Of a stretch of DNA of 10,608 bases, positions 1 to 6,398 are shown piece by piece. Each line of letters opens with the position of its first letter. Position 1 is the first letter of the stretch. Below the pieces are notes generated by a model. It saw nothing but the letters and a program-made list of their open reading frames with translations. It was not told the DNA's origin and made no database searches. The position numbers and the translations under genes were made by a program. This stretch comes from Bifidobacterium breve. Lineage in GTDB: Bacteria > Actinomycetota > Actinomycetes > Nanopelagicales > Nanopelagicaceae. The DNA is taken from assembly GCA_943324025.2 (NCBI GenBank), contig CALPKA020000008.1:1-10608 (forward strand), written 5' to 3'.

Positions 1-1
1 C

Positions 2-1162
2 CAAATTGAGATTTACTCAGACACCGATCATCCAAATGAGTACAACTTTTTATTTATTGCCAAAGGTGGCGGAAGTGCAAATAAATCATTTTTATATCAG
101 GAGACTAAAGCGGTTTTAAACCCAACCTCTTTTATGAGTTGGTTGGATGAAAAACTTCGCTCCCTTGGCACATCAGCTTGTCCGCCCTATCACTTGGTAG
201 TGGTAATTGGTGGCACCAGTGCTGAATACACCGTCAAAGCTGCAAAGCTTGCCAGCACTAAATACTTAGATTCACTTCCAACCAAAGGAGATGCTAAAAC
301 TGGTCATGGGTTTCGCGATCTTGAATTAGAAAAAGAGATTTTAAAATTAACTCAAAATATTGGAATTGGCGCCCAATTTGGTGGAAAGTATTTTTGTCAT
401 GATGTGCGAGTGGTGCGCCTGCCCCGTCATGGTGCCTCGCTGCCAATTGCAATTGCAGTTTCCTGTTCGGCAGATCGCCAAGTAAAGGCCAAGATCACTA
501 AAGATGGCGTCTTTATTGAAAAACTTGAGACCGATCCTGCGCACTTCCTGCCAGCTGCAACAAATGAGGATTTAGATGGACCTGAAATAACCATTGATTT
601 ATCTGCGCCAATGGCTCAAATTCGTGCAGAGCTTTCAAAGCATCCAGTTAAAACTAGAGTTTTACTAACTGGAACATTGGTTGTGGCACGGGATTTAGCC
701 CATGCTAAATTAAAAGAGTTATTAGATGCTGGAAAACCACTTCCTGATTACTTCAAAAACCATGCGGTTTATTACGCAGGTCCTGCAAAAACTCCCGCCG
801 GTTACGCATCTGGTTCATTTGGACCAACCACTGCTGGTCGAATGGATTCCTATGTTGAACAATTCCAAGCTGCCGGTGGCTCACTAATTATGTTAGCTAA
901 GGGAAATAGATCTGAGATGGTCTCTGCTGCATGCAAAAAATATGGTGGGTTTTATCTTGGTTCAATTGGTGGACCTGCAGCCAGACTTGCGCAAGATTGT
1001 ATAAAAAAGGTTGAGGTTTTAGATTATGAAGAGTTGGGAATGGAAGCAATCTGGAAGATTGAGGTAGAAAACTTCCCCGCATTTATAATTATTGATGACA
1101 AGGGAAATGATTTCTATGCCCAAACTAGAAAACCATTAAGTATTGGAAAAAAACCTAACTAA
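2..1162 (+). CDS. Fumarate hydratase class I, iron-sulfur type (5'-truncated by window edge)
   Basis: This cytosolic TCA-cycle enzyme interconverts fumarate and L-malate using a [4Fe-4S] cluster. The reading frame is open to the window edge, so the N-terminal part is outside. Visible sequence begins in the catalytic fumarase domain with the family motif [16 protein letters not shown] (codons from about position 62). Two of the three cluster cysteines can be recognised by similarity to E. coli Fum[10 protein letters not shown] (Cys codon 179-181) and VSCSADR (Cys codon 464-466); the first ligand must lie upstream. The C-terminal domain shows [40 protein letters not shown] and [18 protein letters not shown], nearly as in FumA. 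An internal ATG at 134 is not the real start, because conserved sequence continues before it. The gene ends 10 bp from the convergent transglycosylase gene. Class II FumC is unrelated and excluded. Identification is secure; I give no symbol because class I naming differs between lineages. Confidence 0.96.
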   Translation, partial: QIEIYSDTDHPNEYNFLFIAKGGGSANKSFLYQETKAVLNPTSFMSWLDEKLRSLGTSACPPYHLVVVIGGTSAEYTVKAAKLASTKYLDSLPTKGDAKTGHGFRDLELEKEILKLTQNIGIGAQFGGKYFCHDVRVVRLPRHGASLPIAIAVSCSADRQVKAKITKDGVFIEKLETDPAHFLPAATNEDLDGPEITIDLSAPMAQIRAELSKHPVKTRVLLTGTLVVARDLAHAKLKELLDAGKPLPDYFKNHAVYYAGPAKTPAGYASGSFGPTTAGRMDSYVEQFQAAGGSLIMLAKGNRSEMVSAACKKYGGFYLGSIGGPAARLAQDCIKKVEVLDYEELGMEAIWKIEVENFPAFIIIDDKGNDFYAQTRKPLSIGKKPN

Positions 1163-1172
1163 TAAAAAGCTT

Positions 1173-1775
1173 TTAGTACCAGTTTGACCTTTTCGCTTTA
1201 CTCCAGGCAGCGCATGGATACTCGTATCTTTCACTTATGTATTTAAGACCCCAAGTAATTTGAGTGACTGGGTTGGTGCGCCAATCAGTGCCAACAATCT
1301 CCATCTTGGTCGCAGGAAGTGCCTGGGCAATTCCATGAGCTCCTGAGCTTTTATTTCTGGCCTTGTAATTCCAATGGCTCTCTTTGGTCCAAAGTTGGTC
1401 CAGGCAGGTGAACTGCTTCTCTGACCATTTGTAATTGGCGGTGATTAACTCCTTGGCAATTAGTTTTGCCCCCTCCGGTTGACGAGCTAGCTCAACCTTT
1501 CGGGAAGCAAGTGAGACTAGGGCCATTGAATCGGCATCCACCGTCTTGATCGCATCAAGCTCTAATAAGGATGGGGTTGGATCAAAATCAGTACCGGCAA
1601 TCTCAGGTGTTGCCACCTCAAGATTGCTTTGAACTGAAGGGATTGAAACAGAGAGCTCAAGATTGCTCGAGGCATAAGCTGGCTCTGAGATAAGTAGGAA
1701 AAATGCCAAGCAGGCAGCGGAGATCGAGACCCGGCGAACGCCAGGTTTCTGGGTCATGTTGGCTGATGCCTTCAT
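1173..1775 (-). CDS. Secreted lytic transglycosylase-like protein (aggregation-promoting-factor type SLT domain)
   Basis: A 200-residue exported protein, probably cutting or remodelling peptidoglycan outside the membrane. A signal peptide is clear: basic residues (K10, R14, R15), a hydrophobic core around 16-30 and a likely cut after AYA (residue 35). Residues 36-115 are a linker of low complexity. The C-terminal lysozyme-like domain (about 118-200) has CLDQLWTKESHWN with the presumed catalytic Glu132, then SSGAHGIAQALPATKM, WGLKYISERY and PCAAWSKAKRSNWY, a pattern typical of small actinobacterial wall hydrolases. Cys124 and Cys188 could form a disulfide. The start at 1775 is preferred over an ATG at 1841 because GGAAGGGG lies 5 bases upstream and it places the signal peptide near the N-terminus; ATG at 1757 is an alternative. 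The gene follows phoH2 after about 200 bp with its own likely promoter and a foldable leader. Activity on peptidoglycan is inferred from the family. Confidence 0.88.
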   Translation of the reverse strand: MKASANMTQKPGVRRVSISAACLAFFLLISEPAYASSNLELSVSIPSVQSNLEVATPEIAGTDFDPTPSLLELDAIKTVDADSMALVSLASRKVELARQPEGAKLIAKELITANYKWSEKQFTCLDQLWTKESHWNYKARNKSSGAHGIAQALPATKMEIVGTDWRTNPVTQITWGLKYISERYEYPCAAWSKAKRSNWY

Positions 1776-1780
1776 AAATA

Positions 1781-1857
1781 CCCCTTCCCAATCTGCCAAA
1801 AGCCCGGAATTGAACCCTTGGAACTGTTTATAGGGTGGCATCCAGGGTTGGCAGGGG
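1781..1857 (-). promoter_or_regulatory. Foldable 5' leader that may mask the Shine-Dalgarno of the transglycosylase gene
   Basis: On the minus strand, CTGCCAA (1854-1848) pairs perfectly with TTGGCAG (1799-1793). Stacked directly inside, CCCTGGA (1847-1841) pairs with TCCAAGGG (1822-1815), leaving one bulged A. Outside the long stem, CCC (1857-1855) can pair after a 3-base bulge with the first GGG of the ribosome-binding region GGGAAGGGG (1789-1781). The fold would thus tie up part of the Shine-Dalgarno upstream of the start at 1775. The pairing is seen in the sequence; a regulatory role is inferred. It does not match what I know of the c-di-AMP (ydaO) riboswitch often found before actinobacterial wall-hydrolase genes. 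Confidence 0.4.
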
Positions 1858-1888
1858 CAACTTTATAAAGGCGTGTGGCGCGATTATG

Positions 1889-1917
1889 TTTATATTCACA
1901 GGTCATACCAGACGCAA
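1889..1917 (-). promoter_or_regulatory. Likely sigma-70-type promoter of the transglycosylase gene
   Basis: Minus-strand -35 box TTGCGT (1917-1912) and -10 box TATAAA (1894-1889) are separated by exactly 17 bases. The expected transcript start near 1882 gives a leader of roughly 105 nt before the ATG at 1775. Two near-identical 9-mers, TGACCTGCG and TGACCTGTG, lie just upstream of the -35 box and inside the spacer, a position where a regulator could bind. Judged from consensus match only. Confidence 0.45.
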
Positions 1918-1944
1918 AACCGCAGGTCAGAAAGGATGAAGTCC

Positions 1945-1980
1945 GATTTTTCCCTTATGTCGCAAGAGGGGTAAAAAATC
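1945..1980 (-). terminator. Hairpin directly after the phoH2 stop codon, possible weak terminator
   Basis: On the minus strand GATTTTT (1980-1974) pairs with AAAAATC (1951-1945), and CCCT (1970-1967) pairs with AGGG (1955-1952), with a 3-base bulge on one side and an 11-base loop. It begins within the phoH2 stop codon. No U-tract follows, so it is not a classic Rho-independent terminator; it may protect the 3' end or terminate weakly. A separate promoter downstream suggests that phoH2 and the next gene need not be co-transcribed. Confidence 0.28.
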
Positions 1981-3331
1981 AGTTTGAGAAGTTAATTGGC
2001 TCCTCAAGCAGCTCAGTCACAAGGGCTGCAATCTGGGATCTCTCACTTCGGGTCAAGGTGATGTGGGCAAATAGAGGATGACCCTTTAGGGATTCAACTA
2101 CAGCAACCACACCATCATGCCTGCCCACCCGCAGGTTATCCCGCTGGGCGATGTCATGGGTTAGGACAACCCGGGAGCCTTGGCCAATTCGAGAGAGCAC
2201 TGTTAGTAAAACCCCTCGTTCTAAGGATTGGGCCTCATCAACAATTACAAAGGAGTCATGAAGGGAGCGACCTCTTATATGGGTCAGTGGTAGGACCTCA
2301 ATTAATCCTCGCTCCACCACCTCATCTAAAACCTGTTGGCTAACCAAAGCACCTAGGGTGTCAAAAACTGCTTGGGCCCAAGGGGACATCTTTTCATTTT
2401 CAGTTCCAGGCAGGTAACCAAGCTCTTGGCCACCGACTGCATAAAGCGGGCGGAAGATAACTACCTTTTTATGTAATCGCTTTTCTAATACCGCCTCTAA
2501 ACCAGCAGATAATGCCAAGGCACTTTTTCCAGTTCCAGCACGTCCTCCAAGGGAGACAATTCCAATCTCAGGATCTAGCAAAATATCTAACGCCACCCGT
2601 TGTTCAGCACTTCTGCCATGCAAACCAAATGCTGAGCGATCTCCCCTTACCAACTGCAATCTTTTATCTGGCATAACTCTTGCTAAGGCACTTCCCTTTT
2701 CAGAGTGCAAGACAACCCCGGTGTGACAAGGGTGATTTTTTCCAATCTCATGAACAATTTTTTCATTCTCATAAAGTGAATCAATTACTGTTGAGCCAAC
2801 ACTCTCCTCAACCATTCCGGAGTAACCGCTTGTACTTGCTAACTCAGCCCGATACTCCTGCGCCTCAACCCCAACAGATGATGCCTTGACTCGTAATGGC
2901 AGATCTTTTGTTACCAATACAACTTTGCGGCCATCGGCCATAAGATTTTTTGCAATTGCTAAAATCCTTGAATCATTTGTGCCATCTCGCAAAAATCCTG
3001 CTGGCAATTTTGAGGTGTCAGAGTGGTTTAACTCAACTGATAATGAGCCACCCTCATCATTGATATTGATTGGTTGATCAAGCCGGCCGCTTTTAACTCG
3101 CAGATCATCAAGGGTGCGAAGGGCAGCCCGGGCGAAGTAGCCCAAATCTGGATGATCGCGCTTGCTCTCTAACTCACTAATTACGGTGATTGGAATTATC
3201 ACCTCATGCTCGGCAAATCTGCTTAAAGCAATTGGGTCAGCTAGTAAAACGCTTGTGTCTAACACATAGGTCACACGGGCAGGTTGCGGTTGGTTTGCTA
3301 CTGATTTTAAGACAATAGATTCACTAGCCAA
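1979..3331 (-). CDS. phoH2: PhoH2: PIN ribonuclease domain fused to a PhoH-type NTPase/RNA helicase
   Basis: A 450-residue cytoplasmic protein combining an N-terminal PIN nuclease domain with a C-terminal PhoH ATPase; mycobacterial PhoH2 unwinds and cleaves RNA. PIN domain, about 20-155: [13 protein letters not shown] (Asp25), VISELESKR (Glu53), [10 protein letters not shown] (Asp116, Asp120) and [11 protein letters not shown] (Asp143) supply the expected acidic metal-binding set. PhoH domain, about 240-445: Walker A GRAGTGKS (263-270), [17 protein letters not shown], Walker B FVIVDEAQ (361-368) and a THDIAQRDN motif (391-399). Nothing essential appears missing. The only start giving a full PIN domain is TTG at 3331, immediately after an in-frame stop; a GTG at residue 20 would begin exactly at the first PIN strand and is less likely. 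No good Shine-Dalgarno precedes the TTG. The gene lies between the oxidase-assembly operon and the wall-hydrolase gene. Stand-alone PhoH and toxin-type PIN proteins are excluded by the two-domain layout. Confidence 0.93.
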   Translation of the reverse strand: MASESIVLKSVANQPQPARVTYVLDTSVLLADPIALSRFAEHEVIIPITVISELESKRDHPDLGYFARAALRTLDDLRVKSGRLDQPININDEGGSLSVELNHSDTSKLPAGFLRDGTNDSRILAIAKNLMADGRKVVLVTKDLPLRVKASSVGVEAQEYRAELASTSGYSGMVEESVGSTVIDSLYENEKIVHEIGKNHPCHTGVVLHSEKGSALARVMPDKRLQLVRGDRSAFGLHGRSAEQRVALDILLDPEIGIVSLGGRAGTGKSALALSAGLEAVLEKRLHKKVVIFRPLYAVGGQELGYLPGTENEKMSPWAQAVFDTLGALVSQQVLDEVVERGLIEVLPLTHIRGRSLHDSFVIVDEAQSLERGVLLTVLSRIGQGSRVVLTHDIAQRDNLRVGRHDGVVAVVESLKGHPLFAHITLTRSERSQIAALVTELLEEPINFSN

Positions 3332-3457
3332 TTACTATCATCGCAATCTGTTTAATTGTGCCTTGGGTTTTGGAAGATAGGTAAAGGGTAAATAACCAAA
3401 CTTAAATTTTGGTGGCAACACGCAAGCGGTAAAGATTAAGTTTAGATAAAGGCTTTA

Positions 3458-3757
3458 TTACCACTGCCCGCTTTTAACCCGACGCTCAATCCAGATTGAG
3501 GCGACCGGCAAGGTTCCTGCCAGCAAGAATAAAGCGGTGCTTAGTAAGGATTTTCGCTTTGCAAAACAAAGGTGAAGGGCGGTCAAAAGATAAATTGGAT
3601 AGGTAAAGCCATGCACAATTGGAATCCAGATAAATTGTTCATAAAAGGTTGGGCTAGAGACAAGATACTTAGCTGGCATGTAGGCAAACCAAAGCAAAAG
3701 TGACATAACACCAGCCCAAAGGGCCATAACTCGAAATCTAACGATTACGCCATTCAT
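3458..3757 (-). CDS. DUF3817 family small integral membrane protein
   Basis: A 99-residue membrane protein with three likely transmembrane helices at about 8-26, 45-65 and 70-90. The pattern (aromatic-rich first helix, PIVHGFTYPIYLLTAL in the second, FLLAGTLPVASIWIERRV in the third) matches DUF3817 (YdzA-like), whose molecular role is unknown. Its ATG overlaps the SURF1 stop codon in an ATGA arrangement (3754-3757), so translation is probably coupled. DUF3817 genes often sit beside haem or cytochrome-oxidase assembly genes, which makes a link to the respiratory membrane plausible but unproven. Its own length is normal for the family. I see no strong terminator in the 126 bp before phoH2. Confidence 0.85.
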   Translation of the reverse strand: MNGVIVRFRVMALWAGVMSLLLWFAYMPAKYLVSSPTFYEQFIWIPIVHGFTYPIYLLTALHLCFAKRKSLLSTALFLLAGTLPVASIWIERRVKSGQW

Positions 3758-4482
3758 TTCTTACTTCCAATCTTGCCCCGGCTTTTAGATACCGCCTTTG
3801 GGCTTCGAAATTGTGGGAAGGCTGGTGCGATCAACAGTAGTAGCCCCATAAACCACCAGACCACAACATATGAGATGTGTTGCCAATAAAAGCCAGGCAG
3901 GCGTTGGGATATTTGTGGTGTTGGCACAACTGTTAACTCACTTATCTTTGTGTTTGCCAGCTTCTCTGATTGCAAGATTATGTAACCATCATATAAAAAT
4001 GGGTTTTCCTTACTAACCACCAAGGCTGGATCAATTCGAGAGAGCTCACCTGGCTTTGCAAATGCACGATCAACATTTTGCCGTGGATATAGCCGCCCAG
4101 TAATAGAAACGGGTTGATCAATTAGATCAAACTCATTCGCTAAAACCTCTCGCACTACCAAGACCGCATGTCCAGTGCTTAGTTTTAACAACCGAACATC
4201 AAAATTTGCAAGCTGATCCTCTGAGAGCTTTTGATCTCTTGCAATGTAAGAGGTTGAGTAAGTTCCATCAGCTGAAACAATTCGGTTAACCGCTTTAATC
4301 GGCATATTCATGCCGGGTGAGGCGATTTTATTTAATTCAATTAATGGTTGATCTGGTTTTGGCGCAGTTGCAACATTCAAAGCTTGCGCGCGATGTAGTT
4401 GCCAAATACCTAATTCATAGCAGGCATAAATCAGTGAAAGCCAAATTAAAATAGTGGCAGCTCGGGTGAGCATTTGTTTCAT
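3754..4482 (-). CDS. SURF1 family cytochrome c oxidase assembly protein
   Basis: A 242-residue membrane protein assisting assembly of aa3-type cytochrome c oxidase, in other bacteria by helping haem a reach subunit I. The layout is the SURF1 one: an N-terminal helix (about 8-25) leading into GIWQLHRA (25-32), an extracytoplasmic beta-rich domain of about 175 residues with VLVVREV and ITGRLYPRQ, then FYWQHISYVVVWWFMGLLLL (about 198-217) forming the second helix with its conserved His202 and Tyr205. A basic tail follows. The start ATG at 4482 lacks a clear Shine-Dalgarno; ATG at 4473 is an alternative. It lies 11 bp after the small membrane gene and overlaps DUF3817 by 4 bp, so the three form one operon. 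The oxidase genes themselves are not in this window. Confidence 0.92.
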   Translation of the reverse strand: MKQMLTRAATILIWLSLIYACYELGIWQLHRAQALNVATAPKPDQPLIELNKIASPGMNMPIKAVNRIVSADGTYSTSYIARDQKLSEDQLANFDVRLLKLSTGHAVLVVREVLANEFDLIDQPVSITGRLYPRQNVDRAFAKPGELSRIDPALVVSKENPFLYDGYIILQSEKLANTKISELTVVPTPQISQRLPGFYWQHISYVVVWWFMGLLLLIAPAFPQFRSPKAVSKSRGKIGSKK

Positions 4483-4493
4483 AATGGGTAAAA

Positions 4494-4631
4494 CTACTCT
4501 TGATCTTTACGGTCAACTAATCTCTTATATCTGCGATAAAAACTAACCATCAAAACTACCATCGCTAAACTTAAGAAAATCATGGTTAGGGAACCTGCCA
4601 CACCCATATCAAAGCTTTTTACCTCATCCAT
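4494..4631 (-). CDS. 45-residue single-pass membrane protein, first gene of the SURF1 operon
   Basis: A short gene, easily missed by gene finders. It encodes an acidic N-terminus (MDEVKSFDMG), one hydrophobic helix at about residues 10-31 rich in Met, Leu and Val, then a basic, charged tail FYRRYKRLVDRKDQE; by the positive-inside rule the tail should face the cytoplasm. GGGGAGAAATT gives a strong Shine-Dalgarno 5 bases before the ATG at 4631. The TAG at 4494 is followed 11 bp later by the SURF1 start, so co-transcription is likely. I do not recognise a family. Position suggests a role in oxidase assembly or a small accessory subunit, but that is inference. The good ribosome site, sensible topology and tight packing argue against a chance reading frame. 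Confidence 0.72.
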   Translation of the reverse strand: MDEVKSFDMGVAGSLTMIFLSLAMVVLMVSFYRRYKRLVDRKDQE

Positions 4632-4666
4632 AATTTCTCCCCTTTAACCTGGTGAGATAAGCCTAC

Positions 4667-4694
4667 TTAACCATTGCATAAATAGATCTACAAT
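4667..4694 (+). promoter_or_regulatory. Possible promoter for a leaderless DUF4307-greA transcript
   Basis: The -10 box TACAAT (4689-4694) is one base from consensus, with a weaker -35 box TTAACC (4667-4672) 16 bases upstream. Transcription would begin about 4701-4704, on or next to the GTG (4701) or ATG (4704) start. That implies a leaderless mRNA, common in actinobacteria. An AAGGG at 4695-4699 is too near the start to act as a normal Shine-Dalgarno. Confidence 0.33.
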
Positions 4695-4700
4695 AAGGGT

Positions 4701-5105
4701 GTGATGCATCCCAAAGTATTAACCGATCCCTACCTGCAAGAGCGGTATGGCATAAAAGCAAGTTCAAACCGACGCTTTATTTATGCTGGGATTTTCCTAA
4801 GTTTGGTTGCTGCCTGGTTTATCTGGAGCGGTTTTAATGCCGCAAACCCTGCTCTTAGATCTGAGTTAGTTTCTTTTGAAGTCATTGATGATCAAAGTAT
4901 TTCTATTTCATACAAAATAACTGTCCGAGATTTATCAAAGCAACATAGTTGCTCACTAGTTGCCAGAGATATTGATAAAAACACAGTTGGCCAAGTTGAG
5001 GATGTAATGCCTGGGCAATCCCTGCTGCCGGGTGCAAACCTGCGCACAGTTGAAATAACCACCCGATTACCTGCGGTAAATGCAGGAATTGCCAGTTGCC
5101 AGTAA
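4701..5105 (+). CDS. DUF4307 family membrane-anchored protein
   Basis: A 134-residue protein of a family largely confined to actinobacteria and of unknown function. It has a short cytoplasmic N-terminus with the family's RYG motif (residues 15-17), a basic stretch, one transmembrane helix at about 26-44, and an extracytoplasmic beta-rich domain of about 90 residues. Two cysteines, Cys84 (HSCSLVARD) and Cys133 just before the C-terminus, could form a disulfide. DUF4307 genes sit beside greA in mycobacteria too (Rv1081c next to Rv1080c), matching the 12-bp spacing here and supporting the call. Translation starts at GTG 4701 or at ATG 4704, the next codon; the promoter position suggests a leaderless start. 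Reliable as a family assignment, silent on function. Confidence 0.85.
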   Translation: MMHPKVLTDPYLQERYGIKASSNRRFIYAGIFLSLVAAWFIWSGFNAANPALRSELVSFEVIDDQSISISYKITVRDLSKQHSCSLVARDIDKNTVGQVEDVMPGQSLLPGANLRTVEITTRLPAVNAGIASCQ

Positions 5106-5117
5106 CCTTTTCCAACT

Positions 5118-5600
5118 ATGAATCAACCAACCCAAACCTGGCTAACCCAAGAAGCAGCAGATCGACTAGCTGCAGAGCTTGCCGATCTTGAGGGACCACT
5201 GCGTGCTGAAATAATTAAAAAGATTGAGACTGCGCGCGCTGAGGGAGATTTAAAAGAAAATGGTGGCTACCACGCAGCCCGAGAAGAACAAGGAAAAATT
5301 GAAGGACGTATCCGCCAACTTAAACACATGCTCGAGCATGCACACATTGGCACACCACCTGTTGGTGAATCAGGTGTGGTTGGGCTTGGCATGTTAGTAA
5401 CAGTAGATATTGCAGGAGATGAAATTAAATTCCTACTTGGTTCAAGAGAAATTGCATCTGGTGATGTTGATGTTTATTCAGAGAAATCTCCATTAGGTGC
5501 TGCAGTTCTTGGCGCCAAAGTTGGCCAGACCGTTAATTACACCGCGCCAACTGGAAAGCAAATTCAGGTTGCAGTATTAGAAGCACAACCTTATAGCTAA
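5118..5600 (+). CDS. greA: Transcription elongation factor GreA
   Basis: This 160-residue factor rescues backtracked RNA polymerase by stimulating cleavage of the transcript in the polymerase active site. The N-terminal coiled coil (about 9-80) carries GDLKENGGYHAAREEQ; its tip acids Asp44 and Glu47 match Asp41 and Glu44 of E. coli GreA, which help hold the catalytic metal. The C-terminal FKBP-like domain (about 85-158) contains VGLGMLVTVDI, KFLLGSREIASG, YSEKSPLGAAVLGAKVGQTV and a final beta strand. Length is normal. The start ATG is 12 bp after the DUF4307 stop with no evident Shine-Dalgarno, so coupled translation is likely. Its TAA stop abuts the stop of the convergent permease gene with no base between, and only a weak ATTAG/CTAAT hairpin before a T-run (5601-5609) is available as a terminator. 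Confidence 0.97.
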   Translation: MNQPTQTWLTQEAADRLAAELADLEGPLRAEIIKKIETARAEGDLKENGGYHAAREEQGKIEGRIRQLKHMLEHAHIGTPPVGESGVVGLGMLVTVDIAGDEIKFLLGSREIASGDVDVYSEKSPLGAAVLGAKVGQTVNYTAPTGKQIQVAVLEAQPYS

Positions 5601-6398
5601 TTATTTTTTAGAGGCGTTGTTGTATTTACGAACGCTTAACGGAACAAAAACTGCCATAATTAAAATCATATAAATTATTGACATTAACAATGGGTTCTCA
5701 CTTGGAAATGATCCAGCGGTTGCACCAAATTCATTCTTAAGGCCAAATAACTCACGGCAACCAGCCACCATGGTTGAAACTGGATTCCATTCAGCAAAGT
5801 ACTGCAAAGCTTTTGGCATTCCTGTGGTTGGAGCAAAAGCATTTGATAAAAATGTCAGAGGAAATACTGCAATAAAGGTGACGTTCTGAGCCACTCTTTC
5901 TTCCCGAACTGACAGGCCAATCAAAACTCCGATCCAAGACATGGCAAATCCAAATACAAATAAAAATACGAAACCAAGAAATATTTTAAGTGCGCCCGAG
6001 GTTGGTCGCCATCCAACTAAAAATCCAGTTATTCCCATAACAACTAGAACAACAATATTTAAAACACCATCTCCTAAAGTTCTGCCAAAGACAACTGCAG
6101 ATCTAGAAATTGGTAATGATCTAAATCGATCAATTAAGCCCTTTTGCATATCAGCAGATAGCCCAACTGCAGTTGCAGCTAATGTGAAGGCAACGGTTTG
6201 GACAAAGATTCCAGGCATAAGAAGTTGCACATATCCACCAGGCTGGCCAGTATCAATTGAGCCACCAAAAACAAATCGGAACAACAAAACAAACATAACT
6301 GGCTGAATGGTTGAAAAGATCAGTACTTCAGGTACTCGCGCAAGCTGAAGCAGCTGGCGCTTGGTGATAATTAAGGCATCAGAAATTGCATTCATCAT
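5601..6398 (-). CDS. ABC-2 type exporter permease, DrrB family
   Basis: A 265-residue inner-membrane permease with about six transmembrane helices (roughly 25-45, 58-80, 108-130, 136-162, 172-190 and 237-255). The stretch GLIDRFRSLPISRSAVVFGRTLGD (87-110) is typical of DrrB-like permeases of the daunorubicin-resistance type, as are the FSTIQPVMFVLLFRFVFGG opening and EWNPVSTMVAGCRELFG near the end. With the ATPase encoded just upstream it should form a dimeric exporter; the substrate may be a drug-like or lipid compound but cannot be read from sequence. Its ATG overlaps the ATPase stop (ATGA, 6398-6395), and a second ATG directly follows the first. The basic C-terminus YNNASKK is cytoplasmic. 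It is not a MacB-type or lipoprotein-type permease. Confidence 0.92.
   Translation of the reverse strand: MMNAISDALIITKRQLLQLARVPEVLIFSTIQPVMFVLLFRFVFGGSIDTGQPGGYVQLLMPGIFVQTVAFTLAATAVGLSADMQKGLIDRFRSLPISRSAVVFGRTLGDGVLNIVVLVVMGITGFLVGWRPTSGALKIFLGFVFLFVFGFAMSWIGVLIGLSVREERVAQNVTFIAVFPLTFLSNAFAPTTGMPKALQYFAEWNPVSTMVAGCRELFGLKNEFGATAGSFPSENPLLMSIIYMILIMAVFVPLSVRKYNNASKK

Noticed and set aside
1158-1178. AAAAGCTTTT palindrome between the convergent fumarase and transglycosylase genes, as a shared terminator
   Set aside because: The perfect part is only 10 bp with no room for a loop and no G+C-rich stem, so it would make a very unstable hairpin.
1800-1822. A tRNA T-arm-like string (GGGTTCAATTCC) on the minus strand
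   Set aside because: Only two of five T-stem pairs form, and no matching acceptor stem, anticodon arm or D arm exists nearby.
1776-1978. A c-di-AMP (ydaO) riboswitch before the wall-hydrolase gene, as is frequent in actinobacteria
   Set aside because: None of the conserved ydaO blocks that I know could be found on the minus strand; only unrelated hairpins are present.
1875-2081. Plus-strand open frame across the region between phoH2 and the transglycosylase gene
   Set aside because: It overlaps the 3' end of phoH2 antisense and has no recognisable family or start signal.
3332-3457. A phoH2 promoter in the 126-bp gap (TATCTT-like -10 box)
   Set aside because: No -35 box occurs at acceptable spacing, so the evidence was too weak to list.
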